A stretch of 64,000 nt of DNA from Planctomycetaceae bacterium (GTDB taxonomy: Bacteria; Planctomycetota; Planctomycetia; Pirellulales; Lacipirellulaceae): the NCBI GenBank assembly GCA_002702655.1, contig PABB01000031.1, forward strand, positions 62,001 to 126,000, in the 5' to 3' direction. Under the pieces are notes generated by a model. That model was not told where the DNA came from and did no database searches. It saw only the letters and a list, made by a program, of their open reading frames with translations. The translations under genes were made by a program, and so were the position numbers. This document shows positions 24,485 through 34,319 of the stretch, in pieces. The first letter of the stretch is position 1; each line of letters begins with the position of its first letter.

Positions 24485-27400
24485 TCATGGTTCTTGCGCC
24501 GATGCCCTAGCCCCCGTTCGGTCCAAGTCAAGTTGCAGCGCGTGAGCGTTGGGGTCAGCCCGATTGAAAGCCCGCACCTTTTCCAAGGCCGCGATGGCTT
24601 CATCGGAGTTCCCCAAGCCGTGGTACGCGAGGGCTGCGAGCAAGGCATGCTCTGAGTCTCGCCGCTGCTGAAGATCCTCGTCGAAGACCAACAGATTGGG
24701 CAACGACGTGGCAAAGTAGTCGATGTCCGCGTCCTGCCCCATCCGCTGCTGGGCAAAAGCCAGCAGTTCGCGAAACAGCGACTGGGCTTCCTGCTCTCGC
24801 CCCAGCGCCCGTAATGCCAAACCGCGGAAGTAGGACAGCGGCGAGTGCTCGGCGACTGCCATTTCGGCAAAATCTCCCTGCTTGTTGGCGGCCGCCTCGA
24901 ATGCGGCGGCGGCTTCGTGGTCCTTTCCTAGCGCGGCGAATGCTCGACCGATCCAGTAGTTGACGTCGGCCTGAGCCTGCAACAGGTGGTACTTCTCGCC
25001 GAGCGAGTCGGGGGTGTCCATGGCGCCGCTTAAATGCTCAAGCGCCGCCGACGCGTCACCCGCTTCCAACGCCTGCCGGCCGAGTTGCAGCCGCGCGAGC
25101 GTGAATTGCCGCAGCACCGCGCCCTCGCCCCCTTCCCACGGGTGGAAGCGACGCGACAACAACAGTTCAAGCGCTTCCCGGGGGCGTTCGAGCAGATTCA
25201 GCAGCGTGGCCAGTGCGACACTGGCATCGTCGCGCGTGAGCACCAGCTCGCGACGCGTTGCGAGAAACGCAAGTCGGTCTTCAAGCGGATCGTTGAGCTT
25301 GCCGCACAATTGGTCGTACTCGGCGACCAGTCGCGCGTCGTCGGGGGCCAGTTGCATCGCCTGCAAGTACCCCGCCCGCGCCGCAGCGGCGTCGCGGTCG
25401 ACATTCCACCGGGCAATCGCCAGATTGCGATGCACCTGCGCGATCGTGCTGTCGGCAGCGCGCTCCCAGGCGTCGATAGCGTCGCGGTGGCGTCGCTTGT
25501 CGTACAGCAGGTTGCCAAGAGCGTAGGCGGCCAGGGAATCGGCCCCGGGCTGGGCAAGCGCCCACTGCAACACTTCTTGTTCCTGAAGCCGCGATGGAAA
25601 GAAGTAGTCGGGCGACTGTCGGCGCGCGGCGGCAAGATCGACCTCGTCGCGACTGAGCCACGCGCGCAAGTAGCGGGTCATCTGGCTAAGGCCCAGCGGA
25701 TTGGGGGTGGCACAATCGGCCAGCGGTTGCGCGTGATGCAGGTCCAATAGCTGCAGCGACTCTTCCACAAAACCCGCTTCTTGCAGATCAAACACCAGAT
25801 CGATCACTGTCTGCGCGTCGTTGCGGCAGCCTTTGAAAAACGAGCAGAAATCGCCCGTCAGCCGCGCCGACTCCAACCGCGCCCAGTGGTCGAGCGGGTC
25901 GATAGCCAGCAGGTCGTCCAGCACCGTTTGGGCCTCGCTAGCGCGCCCGTTCCGCGAGAGCGCCAGGGCCGTCAGCACGCGCGCCTTGTTGTGATCGCGA
26001 TTCACGGCGAGCGACTTGTCCAAGTGTGCAAGTGCCGCCGCAAAATCGCCGCGGCGACATGCCAACGTGGCAAGCTGGTAGTGTGCGGCGCTGCGCCACT
26101 CGTAGTTCCAAGTCGCCTTGGCAAAGTATGCGACCGCCGCGGCGCCCTCGCCCATCCGTCGCAGAACAAGCCCCAGGTAGTAGTGAGCTTCGCCCGTAAC
26201 GGGATTCGGGTGCCGACCGGTCAGCCGCGTTACGGCCGCCTCGAGAAAACCCCGGGCGGCGGCAAAATCACCGCGCTCCAGTCGAATCTTGCCCAACTCG
26301 CAATTGGCGCGAGCGTCCTGCGGATCGATTTCCAGGCAGCGGCGAAGATACGGCTCGGGATCACGCGTCGGGTGGCGGTACTGGCGCAGGTGCTCGGCGA
26401 TGAAATACGACTCGTCCGCGGAGTCGACCTCCGCAGGGGGCGGCGGTTCGGTCGCCTGGGCCCGCGACCGCGTCAGCGCCGTCCGATCGACGGGGCGATA
26501 CGCCAGCACGCTGTCGCCTTGGCGGTCCAGCAATTCGACGTGCAATTCGGCGGGCGAGTCGCCCTCGAATCGGACGCTGTTGTCCGTCCACGCTGCACCG
26601 GGCCGCAGCGAGACTGGCATCCGCGCCAGCACATCGCCGCGACGACGCATCACCAACACGCCCTCCAACGCCTCTGAGACATTCAGGCCCAAGTCCACTG
26701 TGCGATCCTCGCGCAAGCCCATCGCCAGCGCGGCACGCGTGTTTGCCTGCTGCACGGGGCCGATGTCGCGGATCGGCCACCAGAACTGTGAAAAGGTCTT
26801 CGTTTCGTAGGGCAGCAAATAGCTGAAGTCCGGCTGGTTGTCTGTGAACACGCCCGCCATCAGTTCGACGTACGGACCGTTGGCGTCGGTCAGCTCGCGA
26901 TCCCACGCCCAGCCGAACGGGTGATTACCCCAAGTCCACTGCTTCTTGCCCGGGGCGATGTGACGATCGGCAACGTGGACGAAACCGCCGCGCGCGGCGT
27001 GATCGTATCCGCCGAAAAAATCGAACGCCGTCTCGCAGACCATGTAGCTGGTGGGCACGGGGATATTCTTGTACCAGCTGAGATCGTTGGCGTCGGGCCG
27101 GTTTTGGTAGTCGACGCCGTAGTACGGGTTTTCGGCGATCGGAAATGACGACAACGCGCGCACCGCATGGTCGGCCACGTAGTGCACGTCGGGCGGAAAG
27201 AACGATTGATACCGATCATGCACCATCGCCGCCACGTTGGCCCACCACAAGAAGGTGCGGGTCAGCGAGGTGCGATTGTAGAGCCGCACGCGCAGTTCGA
27301 TCAGCGAGGAGCCCGGCCGCAGCCGCACGCCATGCATCCCCTTGAGCCGGTCGAGCGGATCGTGCTCGGATAGCCACACCGTGGCGGCCCCGTCCGGCTC

Positions 27401-27811
27401 GCGCTCGATCTGCACGTCGGCCGGCATGAACGTCCCAGGGCGGTGATGCTGCGGCCAGTTGAACTCCGCCCCGCCAGAAATCCACGGCCCGGCCAGTCCC
27501 ACCAGCGCCGGCTTGATCACGTCCTGGCGGTAGAAGAAGTCGTAGTCCGCGTTGGATTTGTCCTGCCCGGCGAAGATCCGCCCTCCGATCTCCGGCAGCA
27601 TGACGAGCCGCACGTATTCGTTCTCCAGCCGCGCCGACTGGTAGCACACGGGCTCTGGGTGGTCGTACACCTTGTCGATGAACGGCAGCGGGTAGACCTT
27701 GCCGTTGGAACCCTGATAGACCCGCTTTTCGAAGAACACGGGGTTCTTCTCGGGTGTGCCGACCGGGTACGTGGGAATCGACAGCGATTCGAGACAGGCT
27801 TCGACGGACAT
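24485..27811 (-). CDS. DUF5107 domain and TPR-repeat protein
   Basis: This 1108-residue protein has an N-terminal beta-rich DUF5107 region over about residues 1-400. Segments include LPEIGGRIFAGQDKSNADYD, WISGGAEFNWPQHHRPGTFM, MVHDRYQSFFPPDVHYVADH and FWWPIRDIGPVQQANTRAAL. A long helical stretch of TPR-like units follows from about 480 to the end (for example DARANCELGKIRLERGDFAA and AHYQLATLACRRGDFAAALA). There is no signal peptide. The family tends to lie beside sugar transporters and glycosidases, and a carbohydrate-processing role has been suspected, but the reaction is unknown to me. It follows the sodium symporter gene by 9 bases, so co-transcription is near certain. Confidence 0.88.
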   Translation of the reverse strand: MSVEACLESLSIPTYPVGTPEKNPVFFEKRVYQGSNGKVYPLPFIDKVYDHPEPVCYQSARLENEYVRLVMLPEIGGRIFAGQDKSNADYDFFYRQDVIKPALVGLAGPWISGGAEFNWPQHHRPGTFMPADVQIEREPDGAATVWLSEHDPLDRLKGMHGVRLRPGSSLIELRVRLYNRTSLTRTFLWWANVAAMVHDRYQSFFPPDVHYVADHAVRALSSFPIAENPYYGVDYQNRPDANDLSWYKNIPVPTSYMVCETAFDFFGGYDHAARGGFVHVADRHIAPGKKQWTWGNHPFGWAWDRELTDANGPYVELMAGVFTDNQPDFSYLLPYETKTFSQFWWPIRDIGPVQQANTRAALAMGLREDRTVDLGLNVSEALEGVLVMRRRGDVLARMPVSLRPGAAWTDNSVRFEGDSPAELHVELLDRQGDSVLAYRPVDRTALTRSRAQATEPPPPAEVDSADESYFIAEHLRQYRHPTRDPEPYLRRCLEIDPQDARANCELGKIRLERGDFAAARGFLEAAVTRLTGRHPNPVTGEAHYYLGLVLRRMGEGAAAVAYFAKATWNYEWRSAAHYQLATLACRRGDFAAALAHLDKSLAVNRDHNKARVLTALALSRNGRASEAQTVLDDLLAIDPLDHWARLESARLTGDFCSFFKGCRNDAQTVIDLVFDLQEAGFVEESLQLLDLHHAQPLADCATPNPLGLSQMTRYLRAWLSRDEVDLAAARRQSPDYFFPSRLQEQEVLQWALAQPGADSLAAYALGNLLYDKRRHRDAIDAWERAADSTIAQVHRNLAIARWNVDRDAAAARAGYLQAMQLAPDDARLVAEYDQLCGKLNDPLEDRLAFLATRRELVLTRDDASVALATLLNLLERPREALELLLSRRFHPWEGGEGAVLRQFTLARLQLGRQALEAGDASAALEHLSGAMDTPDSLGEKYHLLQAQADVNYWIGRAFAALGKDHEAAAAFEAAANKQGDFAEMAVAEHSPLSYFRGLALRALGREQEAQSLFRELLAFAQQRMGQDADIDYFATSLPNLLVFDEDLQQRRDSEHALLAALAYHGLGNSDEAIAALEKVRAFNRADPNAHALQLDLDRTGARASAQEP

Positions 27812-27820
27812 GAGCGGAGG

Positions 27821-29398
27821 CTAGCGGAAGTACAGAAAAAGGGCTGCGACGGCCGCGACGACCAGTCCCGCGGCAACGTACACCACCGGCTCGGTGCGTA
27901 GGGCGATGTCCTCGCGGACCGGCAGCTTGCGCGGCTCGGCAAGCGGCGCCGCAAGGGTCAGGAGGATCATCGCTGCGAAGATGATGATGAAGCAGGCGAG
28001 CACCTGCATCAGGTAGTGCATCTCGAACCACGGCGAAGGCAGCACCTCGGCAAACAGCCCTTGTTTCGTGGCGGTTTGCAGCAGAGCGTAGAGAAACGGT
28101 CCCGCGACCAGCGCCAACAGCCCGGCGGCCCCTGGGGCGCGCGGCAGGACAAAGGCGCCAAGAAACGCGGCGACCACGCCGGGCCAAATGAAGCCCTGGA
28201 ACTGCTGGATGAAACGGAACACGTCATCGGTCAGCAGCGGCGCGATCACGCAACCGATCACGACAAAAACCACTGTGAGTACCCGCCCCAACAGCACAAT
28301 CGACCGTTCTGAAGCGTTTGGCTTGATGAGCCGCTGGTACACGTCGATCGAAGCGATCGTGGACGAAGAATTCAGCAGCGACGCCAGCGTGGAGACGATG
28401 GCGCCGGCAATCGCGGCGAAAATGAAGCCCCGCAGGCTCGGACCGACAAGGTTTTTGATGAGCGTGGGATAGGCCGCGTCCGACTTGGCCGCCAGTTCGT
28501 CCGGGAACAAGTTCGACGCCATGATCCCCGGCATGACGATCGCAAAGGGGACCAACAACCACAGCGCGCCCGCGAAGATCATGCCCAATTGGCCGTCGCG
28601 CAGCGTCTTGGCCGCCAGGTTGCGCTGCACGATGAACTGGTTGAGTCCGCAGTAGTAGATCATCACGATCCACATTCCGCCAAAGACCGCGTACCACGGC
28701 AGTTCCTTGTAGCCCGGGTGCCCCTCGAAGAGCAGCATCTGCAGTCGGTCGGCGTTCTGCGCGGAGAATTCCGACCACCCGCCCGATTCATCCAGACCGA
28801 TGAAGAACACCATCATCCCCCCGACCAGCAGGGCCAGCCCCTGAATCAAGTCGGCGTAAGCAATGGCCTTCAAACCGCCGGTGGCGGCGTAGAGCGTGCC
28901 GATACCACCGATGATCCACACGCCGGCGCCCATCGGGATGTCGAGCAGCACCTTCAGCGCGGTGGCGCCCGTGTAGAGCACAGCCGTGAGCAGCACGCCC
29001 ACGTAAATTACCACGGTCAGCAGCGCCATCGCGCTGCGCGTCGCAGCGTTGTAGCGGTATTCGAGAAACTCGGGCATCGTGTAAATCCCCGCCCGCAGGA
29101 ACCGCGGCAGCAGGGTCACGGCGATCAACGCAATGAACACGCTGCCCATCAACTGCCACGCCGATACGGCCAGCCCCTGCTCGGCGGCGCCCGCGCCGGC
29201 CATGCCGACCATTTGCTCCGAGGAGATGTTCGCCGCCACGATCGAGATACCGATGATCGGCCACGTGAGCGACCGACCGCCGAGAAAGTAGTCGGACTCG
29301 TTGGCGTCCGCGCCGCGCTGGGCGCGGCTCTTCCACAAGCTGACGCCGATGACGACGAGAAAGAACGCGACAAAGGTGATGATGTCGATGGTTGGCAT
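27821..29398 (-). CDS. sodium:solute symporter (SSS family)
   Basis: From the ATG at 29398 this is a 525-residue transporter with about 13-14 hydrophobic segments, beginning MPTIDIITFVAFFLVVIGVS. Family marks include YFLGGRSLTWPIIGISIVAA (the sodium-site helix 1 region), AGIYTMPEFLEYRYN and YCGLNQFIVQRNLAAKTLRD. FIFAAIAGAIVSTLASLLNS, the broken-helix sodium-binding region, is also present. Relatives near glycosidases carry sugars such as glucose or galactose, so uptake of a sugar released by the flanking GH2 is likely but inferred. It sits between a GH2 gene (38 bases upstream) and the DUF5107 gene (9 bases downstream). The frame is open to 29518, but that overlaps the GH2 gene. Confidence 0.93.
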   Translation of the reverse strand: MPTIDIITFVAFFLVVIGVSLWKSRAQRGADANESDYFLGGRSLTWPIIGISIVAANISSEQMVGMAGAGAAEQGLAVSAWQLMGSVFIALIAVTLLPRFLRAGIYTMPEFLEYRYNAATRSAMALLTVVIYVGVLLTAVLYTGATALKVLLDIPMGAGVWIIGGIGTLYAATGGLKAIAYADLIQGLALLVGGMMVFFIGLDESGGWSEFSAQNADRLQMLLFEGHPGYKELPWYAVFGGMWIVMIYYCGLNQFIVQRNLAAKTLRDGQLGMIFAGALWLLVPFAIVMPGIMASNLFPDELAAKSDAAYPTLIKNLVGPSLRGFIFAAIAGAIVSTLASLLNSSSTIASIDVYQRLIKPNASERSIVLLGRVLTVVFVVIGCVIAPLLTDDVFRFIQQFQGFIWPGVVAAFLGAFVLPRAPGAAGLLALVAGPFLYALLQTATKQGLFAEVLPSPWFEMHYLMQVLACFIIIFAAMILLTLAAPLAEPRKLPVREDIALRTEPVVYVAAGLVVAAVAALFLYFR

Positions 29399-29436
29399 GT
29401 TCGATTTCGCAGCAGTCGAGAATCGCCGCGTCGGCG

Positions 29437-32382
29437 TTACCTCCCAAAACCATCGTCGAGATCGGGGTCGAACTGACGCGCGCCAGAGGCGGCTGCCTCG
29501 GTTTGCCCTGCGGCCCACAAATCATCGGCCTGCCGAGGCGTGAGCGTCGCCAGCGGCAGCGCCGCTTCGCCGGCGGCGTACGCCAGCAGCGACTCGCGCA
29601 ATTGCCGCGTCACGGGATCGGATTTGTCTAGCGGGATTGCGCTGACCAACAACCGACCATGCCCGACGCGGCATTCAAAAATCACGCCGAGCCGCCAGTT
29701 GCGGTTCCAGTCGTCGATCGCGTACACGATCGGCTGCAAATCTTGCGGCGCTGCGGTGAGATTCACGGAACGCACGCCGTCGACGATCGAGGTCCACTGC
29801 CAGTCGCAGTGTTTGGCGGTCGGGAACCGGGCCAAGGCGGGGTGCTGCGGATCGCACAGCAGGCCCAGCATGGCGTCGAACCGCGGCGTGGGATTGCGCG
29901 GCGGGCGGACCGTCATCTGAATGTTCCAGAACACGGGCGCTTTCTTCATGGGCGGCGCACGGTTCGGGTCGAGCGCCTTCTCGCTCGGCGTGTAAACGAC
30001 CGTGCCCCCCTCGGCCAACCGCGCGGCGGCGGCGCTCCAATCGCTCGTTGCGAGCACCCCATCTGGCACGTCGGCGGCGGTGCGGTCGGGATACAGCCAG
30101 AAGTTCCAATCGTTCTCGACCTCGGCGTCATCGAGCCCCACGACCAGCTTGTATGCCGCCGGCGCTTCCAGCGAACTCAACTCAACGCTCACATGGCCCA
30201 ACGGAATGTTCTTGCCGAGCGGAACATCGCGCGGCTCCCACTTGCCGCTCCGGATCGCAGTGCCGGTCGCGTCGACAATCCGCCAGTACGGCGTGGCGTC
30301 CGTCAGCGGCTCGGCGCCGAAGTGATAGAGCTCGACATCCGCCTCCAGTGTTTCCGCTGTCGTGAACGTCCGCTGTCGCAATCGAGCGAGCGGGACCGTC
30401 TGGCTGTGGAAACGGCGAAATTGCTCCGCCGTGACGTAACACTTGGGATCCCAGAACGCGTCGAGCACGCCGATCAGCGCCGTTCCCTGCCCCAGGTAGT
30501 CGCGAATGTCGAGCATCTGATGCCCCGCCAAACCCGGCGTGCGCAGATTCGCCTCCAATTCCTCTTTGTAGCAGGCGAGCTGGAATTTGCCCGATGCCCA
30601 GGCGAATTGCTTGTTGAGCTTCGCCACGCCGTTCCGCTCCGCAATGTAGCGAAAGATGCGATAGTTCGAAGGTCGCATATAGCCGGTAAACTTCTTGATG
30701 ACGTCGAAGTCGGGGTACGCGCACCACTGACCGATCTCGTGGGCGAGCACGGGAATCTCGACGCCCTCCAGGGCCGTGCGGAAATCGTTGCCGAACCAAC
30801 CGGTCACGTTGCGCAACTCGCCGCGCCCAAACCGCACCAGAGCAGCGAATTGCGCGCCGCCGGTGACCTGCTCCGGTCGGTTCCAGCCCGTTCCGGCCGC
30901 GTAGAGGCGGCGCGGATCGCGCTCGTACCAGCGCCGCGCCCATTGCGGAGTCACCTCCGTGTAGCGGCCCGCCGGTTCGTTCGACGGAGAGAACAGCACA
31001 AACGAGGGATGATTGCCGTAGGCCCGCAGTAGCAGCGCCGTTTCCTCTTCCAGATACTTGGTGTACGCGCCGTCCTGGTAAAATGGCGCCCACAAGCCGC
31101 ACTCGGCCTGCAGATAAAAACCCAACTCGTCAGCCGCGGTGAACGCGGCGTCCGGCGGGCAGCAAGAGTGAAATCGGATGCCGTTGAGCCCAAACTCCTG
31201 GCAGCGGCGAACGATCCGCTTCCAGGATTCGACGTCCGTGGCCGGATAGCCGGTGAGTGGAAAGTCGAGCCCGAAGTGCGTTGTGCGGAGATTCACCGCT
31301 CGATCGTTGACGAGCAAGTCTTTTCCGCGCCAGGAGATCTCACGCAGCCCGAATGTCACCTCGCGCACGTCGGTCCCCGCAGGCGACTGCAGGCGGACGC
31401 CTAACCGCTGCAAGTGCGGATCGAATTCGTCCCATGTTCGCGCGTCGGCGCCCAGCGGCACGATCACCTCCGCGGTTCCGCCGTCCGCCTGCCAGGCGAC
31501 TTCCGTTTCGATGGCGCCCGCCTGCAGCGTGCCACGGCCCGGTTCGTCGGTCAGATTGCCGATGGCGATCTGCAGTCGCACGGACCGCTCAGCGACGTTC
31601 GGAAACGCCTGCACGTCGGCCAGCCACACCTGCGGCGTCGAGCGCAACTCAATCCGGCCCGCAATACCGTTCCAGGTCGACCCGAGCGCATCCGACACCG
31701 CATGCGCGTCCGGCATGTGGCCGTTGTTGCCGCGGGGGTCGCTGACGATCGTGCGATTGTCGAGCCGGATTGTCAGGCGATGCCGGCCCGCCGCGACGAC
31801 GCCCAGGTCAAACTCGTGCGGCGCCACCAGGCTGCGCATCGAGCCCACTTCGCGGTCATTGAGCCAGACGGTCGATCGCCACCGCGGCCGTTCCAATACC
31901 AGCTGAACGCGGCGTTCGGTCCAGTCGTCCGGGATCTCGATCTCCCGCTGATACCAGGCCGGCCCCAGGTAGTGACGGGGCGGTTGCGCGAGAAAGGGTA
32001 CCTCGACCCGCCCTGGTTGCGAGAAGGCATTGCGGAGTTCCTCAGCCTGCAGTTTCCACCACTCGCCCCCCAGGCCCAACACCCACGGCGTGTCGACGCT
32101 GATGGGGTCGCCGTAGCCTTGGCTCTGCAGCACGCCCGGGAGGCTCATTCGATCAGGAAGCAGGTCGCCAAACCATTCCTCACGGAGTCCCACGTCGTCG
32201 CGATCGATGGCAAACCGCCAAACACCGGCCAGACTTTGTTGTTCGCTGCGCTGCTGTGCGTGCGTCCGCTGCCACATCAGTCCGACGGCGAGGACCGTGA
32301 TCGCGGCCAAACGGACGCGCCGCAGCCAGAGTTGAGAATCGTGTTGGCAGACCAGAGAGAAGATCACGGCAGTCTCGCTCAA
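29437..32382 (-). CDS. exported GH2-family glycosidase
   Basis: This 981-residue GH2 enzyme is distinct from the LacZ-type one. After a hydrophobic N-terminus (RLAAITVLAVGLMWQRTHAQ) come a jelly-roll domain (about 50-250), an Ig-like domain and the TIM barrel. Putative acid/base Glu469 is in FSPSNEPAG, and the likely nucleophile is Glu549 in VLAHEIGQW. Additional beta-rich domains fill the C-terminus. This layout is seen in beta-galactosidases and beta-glucuronidases acting on plant polysaccharides; specificity is not readable. The frame opens at a TTG (32382); a GTG at 32367 is an alternative. It is the first gene of the GH2-symporter-DUF5107 operon. Confidence 0.88.
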   Translation of the reverse strand: MSETAVIFSLVCQHDSQLWLRRVRLAAITVLAVGLMWQRTHAQQRSEQQSLAGVWRFAIDRDDVGLREEWFGDLLPDRMSLPGVLQSQGYGDPISVDTPWVLGLGGEWWKLQAEELRNAFSQPGRVEVPFLAQPPRHYLGPAWYQREIEIPDDWTERRVQLVLERPRWRSTVWLNDREVGSMRSLVAPHEFDLGVVAAGRHRLTIRLDNRTIVSDPRGNNGHMPDAHAVSDALGSTWNGIAGRIELRSTPQVWLADVQAFPNVAERSVRLQIAIGNLTDEPGRGTLQAGAIETEVAWQADGGTAEVIVPLGADARTWDEFDPHLQRLGVRLQSPAGTDVREVTFGLREISWRGKDLLVNDRAVNLRTTHFGLDFPLTGYPATDVESWKRIVRRCQEFGLNGIRFHSCCPPDAAFTAADELGFYLQAECGLWAPFYQDGAYTKYLEEETALLLRAYGNHPSFVLFSPSNEPAGRYTEVTPQWARRWYERDPRRLYAAGTGWNRPEQVTGGAQFAALVRFGRGELRNVTGWFGNDFRTALEGVEIPVLAHEIGQWCAYPDFDVIKKFTGYMRPSNYRIFRYIAERNGVAKLNKQFAWASGKFQLACYKEELEANLRTPGLAGHQMLDIRDYLGQGTALIGVLDAFWDPKCYVTAEQFRRFHSQTVPLARLRQRTFTTAETLEADVELYHFGAEPLTDATPYWRIVDATGTAIRSGKWEPRDVPLGKNIPLGHVSVELSSLEAPAAYKLVVGLDDAEVENDWNFWLYPDRTAADVPDGVLATSDWSAAAARLAEGGTVVYTPSEKALDPNRAPPMKKAPVFWNIQMTVRPPRNPTPRFDAMLGLLCDPQHPALARFPTAKHCDWQWTSIVDGVRSVNLTAAPQDLQPIVYAIDDWNRNWRLGVIFECRVGHGRLLVSAIPLDKSDPVTRQLRESLLAYAAGEAALPLATLTPRQADDLWAAGQTEAAASGARQFDPDLDDGFGR

Positions 32383-32439
32383 AGGAAGAAGAGTCGCCCC
32401 GGGACCGCGGCCGCACCGAAGGGCCCGGTCCCACCGCCA

Positions 32440-32468
32440 ATAATACGCGTTGGCGCCGCCGTGCGCAA
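32440..32468 (-). promoter_or_regulatory. candidate sigma-70 promoter for the GH2-symporter-DUF5107 operon
   Basis: Read on the minus strand, TTGCGC (32468-32463) and TATTAT (32445-32440) are separated by 17 bases. The -10 matches five of six consensus positions and the -35 three. It lies about 60 bases upstream of the GH2 start. Confidence 0.4.
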
Positions 32469-32661
32469 CTCCTTACGATCGCATGAAAACCTGCCAGATT
32501 CTGCTTCGCCCGCTCGTCGCGTGCGTCGAGCCAATTACGCGATATCTGCAAACGCGACAGACGGGGCAGGGTGGCGTTTCGCTACGTTCGCGTGATGCCG
32601 TTGGCCAAGTAACACGATCGAGCGTCAGCGCTTTCGAAGCCAGGGCCGGCTTGCCGATCGA

Positions 32662-32826
32662 TCATTGAGCCCACTGCTCGCCTTCGGGGGATCGCCTCCA
32701 CCGGAAATAATCATCCACCACCAGGAGACCTGCGGCGCCAGGGACCTCGCGGGGCACGGCCTCGTCGTGGAAGGACATCACAATCGGATTTTCCTCGGAG
32801 AACGCGGGCCAAGTCGGCAATCCCTA
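32662..32826 (-). other. coding-like extension beyond an in-frame amber codon of the carboxylesterase
   Basis: After the TAG at 32826-32824 the same frame continues for 53 sense codons to a TGA at 32664-32662. It reads GLPTWPAFSEENPIVMSFHD, then AVPREVPGAAGLLVVDDYFR and a short basic tail. The LPTWP and final DxYFRW patterns are what type-B carboxylesterases show at their C-termini after DPNG. A single base change (GAG, CAG or AAG to TAG) would explain the break. Confidence 0.85.
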
Positions 32827-34224
32827 CCCGTTGGGATCGCCCCGTTTGGCGAAGTTGGTCCAATAGGTGGCGGCCGTGTCTGAGATCGCCTTGTCCCGCG
32901 TCGTGAAATCGGGATCGTTGCGGTCGTACGTCTGAAAGACATAGGGGACGTCGACGCCGTGCGGCATGCCGTACCCGGCTCGCGGCGAATCGGCAGAATG
33001 ACGGGGGTGCTGGTCAAAGTAGTAATAGAACACCTTCGAGGCGCCACCGCGCGACTGAAGCCGCGCCCATGACCACGTGTGCCAGCCGAACGCCGCGTCG
33101 CGCATCAAGTCCCGCGCCGTCCTGGGGACGTTCTCCTCGCCCACAGGGTAGGCGTCCAATAGCTGCTTTGCGAACGGCCCAAATCGTTTCTCCACGTTGG
33201 CGACATATTCGTCGGGCGAGTTTCCAGGGGAGAAACTTGCCCCTTCGTCGGAGTTATAACCCACCAAGATCGGCGTGTCGTTGTAGGTCCCCGCCTCGTA
33301 CAGCTTGTACTGGTCGTCAGGAATCACCCAGCCGTCGATAATCGGCCACGCGGCTCCGCTGCCCCAGCCGGGGGGCAGTTTCCCGGGGGCGATCTCTCTT
33401 AGCTTGGCGATCGACGCAGCGCCGGCTCGCTCTGCATAGGCGACGCCTGCCTGCTCAGCGGCGGCCAGTCCCTTCATGTTCTCGCCGGGATAGGTCGTGG
33501 GGCGCGGCGGACCGAACGAACCGCCGCTTTGCGAAATCGCCCCGTGAAACAAGCCTTTCGCTTCCGGCGATGCGCACAGCATGCTCACCGCGATGCCGCC
33601 CGCCGATTCCCCAAAGATCGTCACCCGGTCCGGATTGCCGCCGAACGCGGCAATGTTCTGCTGAACCCATTTCAGCCCGGCGATCATGTCGAGCAACCCG
33701 TAGTTGCCGGACGCGTGATGCGGCGACTCGGCGCTCAGTTCGGGGTGCGCCAGGAACCCCAACGGGCCGACGCGGTAGGTGATGCTCACCAGGATGACGC
33801 CCTTGCGAGCCAAATGCTCGCCGTTGTGGATTGGCGTGGAGGTCGATCCAAAGGAGAATCCGCCGCCGTAAATCCATACCATCACCGGTAGCCGCTCGTT
33901 CGTCGACTTGGCTGGCGTCCAAACATTCAGGTACAGGCAATCTTCGCTGTTGCTTGGCCCGACGCCTGGTCCCGCAACTGGATCCGGGGCAAAGTCGACG
34001 GCTTGGCGCACGCCGTCCCATGACGCTGCGGGTTGCGGCGGACGCCAGCGAAGGTCGCCGACCGGCGGCGCGGCAAACGGTACGCCTCGATAGACTGTCA
34101 GGTCCTTCTCGGCAACGCCCAGCACCTGCCCGTACTGAGTCATCACCGGCGCCGGTTCGTCGGCAAATCCAGGGCCAACGCCGAGCAACGCGGTGCACGC
34201 AATCCGTAAAAGGGCAATTCGCAC
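32824..34224 (-). CDS. type-B carboxylesterase, truncated by an in-frame TAG
   Basis: This 466-residue exported alpha/beta hydrolase (signal peptide about 1-21) has Ser207 in GESAGG, Glu327 in NSDEGAS and His422 in PHGVDVPYVF, so the catalytic triad is complete. SEDCLYLNVW and the oxyanion YGGGFSFGS are typical of the family. It should hydrolyse carboxylic esters, perhaps acyl groups on hemicellulose given its neighbours. The frame ends DPNG-stop, but 53 more family-like codons follow in the same frame. The stop is therefore probably a recent nonsense mutation, a sequencing error or read-through. All catalytic residues precede it, so the short form may be active if it folds. Confidence 0.88.
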   Translation of the reverse strand: MRIALLRIACTALLGVGPGFADEPAPVMTQYGQVLGVAEKDLTVYRGVPFAAPPVGDLRWRPPQPAASWDGVRQAVDFAPDPVAGPGVGPSNSEDCLYLNVWTPAKSTNERLPVMVWIYGGGFSFGSTSTPIHNGEHLARKGVILVSITYRVGPLGFLAHPELSAESPHHASGNYGLLDMIAGLKWVQQNIAAFGGNPDRVTIFGESAGGIAVSMLCASPEAKGLFHGAISQSGGSFGPPRPTTYPGENMKGLAAAEQAGVAYAERAGAASIAKLREIAPGKLPPGWGSGAAWPIIDGWVIPDDQYKLYEAGTYNDTPILVGYNSDEGASFSPGNSPDEYVANVEKRFGPFAKQLLDAYPVGEENVPRTARDLMRDAAFGWHTWSWARLQSRGGASKVFYYYFDQHPRHSADSPRAGYGMPHGVDVPYVFQTYDRNDPDFTTRDKAISDTAATYWTNFAKRGDPNG

Positions 34225-34319
34225 TGCGAAACCTCTGCGGTCTGTTCGATTTCGGTCAGATCGTCATCTGGGGAACCGCTTTTCAGCGACTTGCCTCCAA
34301 CGCGGATGCGGGGTCCAGA

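Noticed and set aside
32824..32826. Stop-codon reassignment (TAG as sense) as an explanation for the split carboxylesterase
   Set aside because: The sodium symporter gene in this window ends in TAG at a sensible place just before the next gene, so general TAG reassignment is unlikely.
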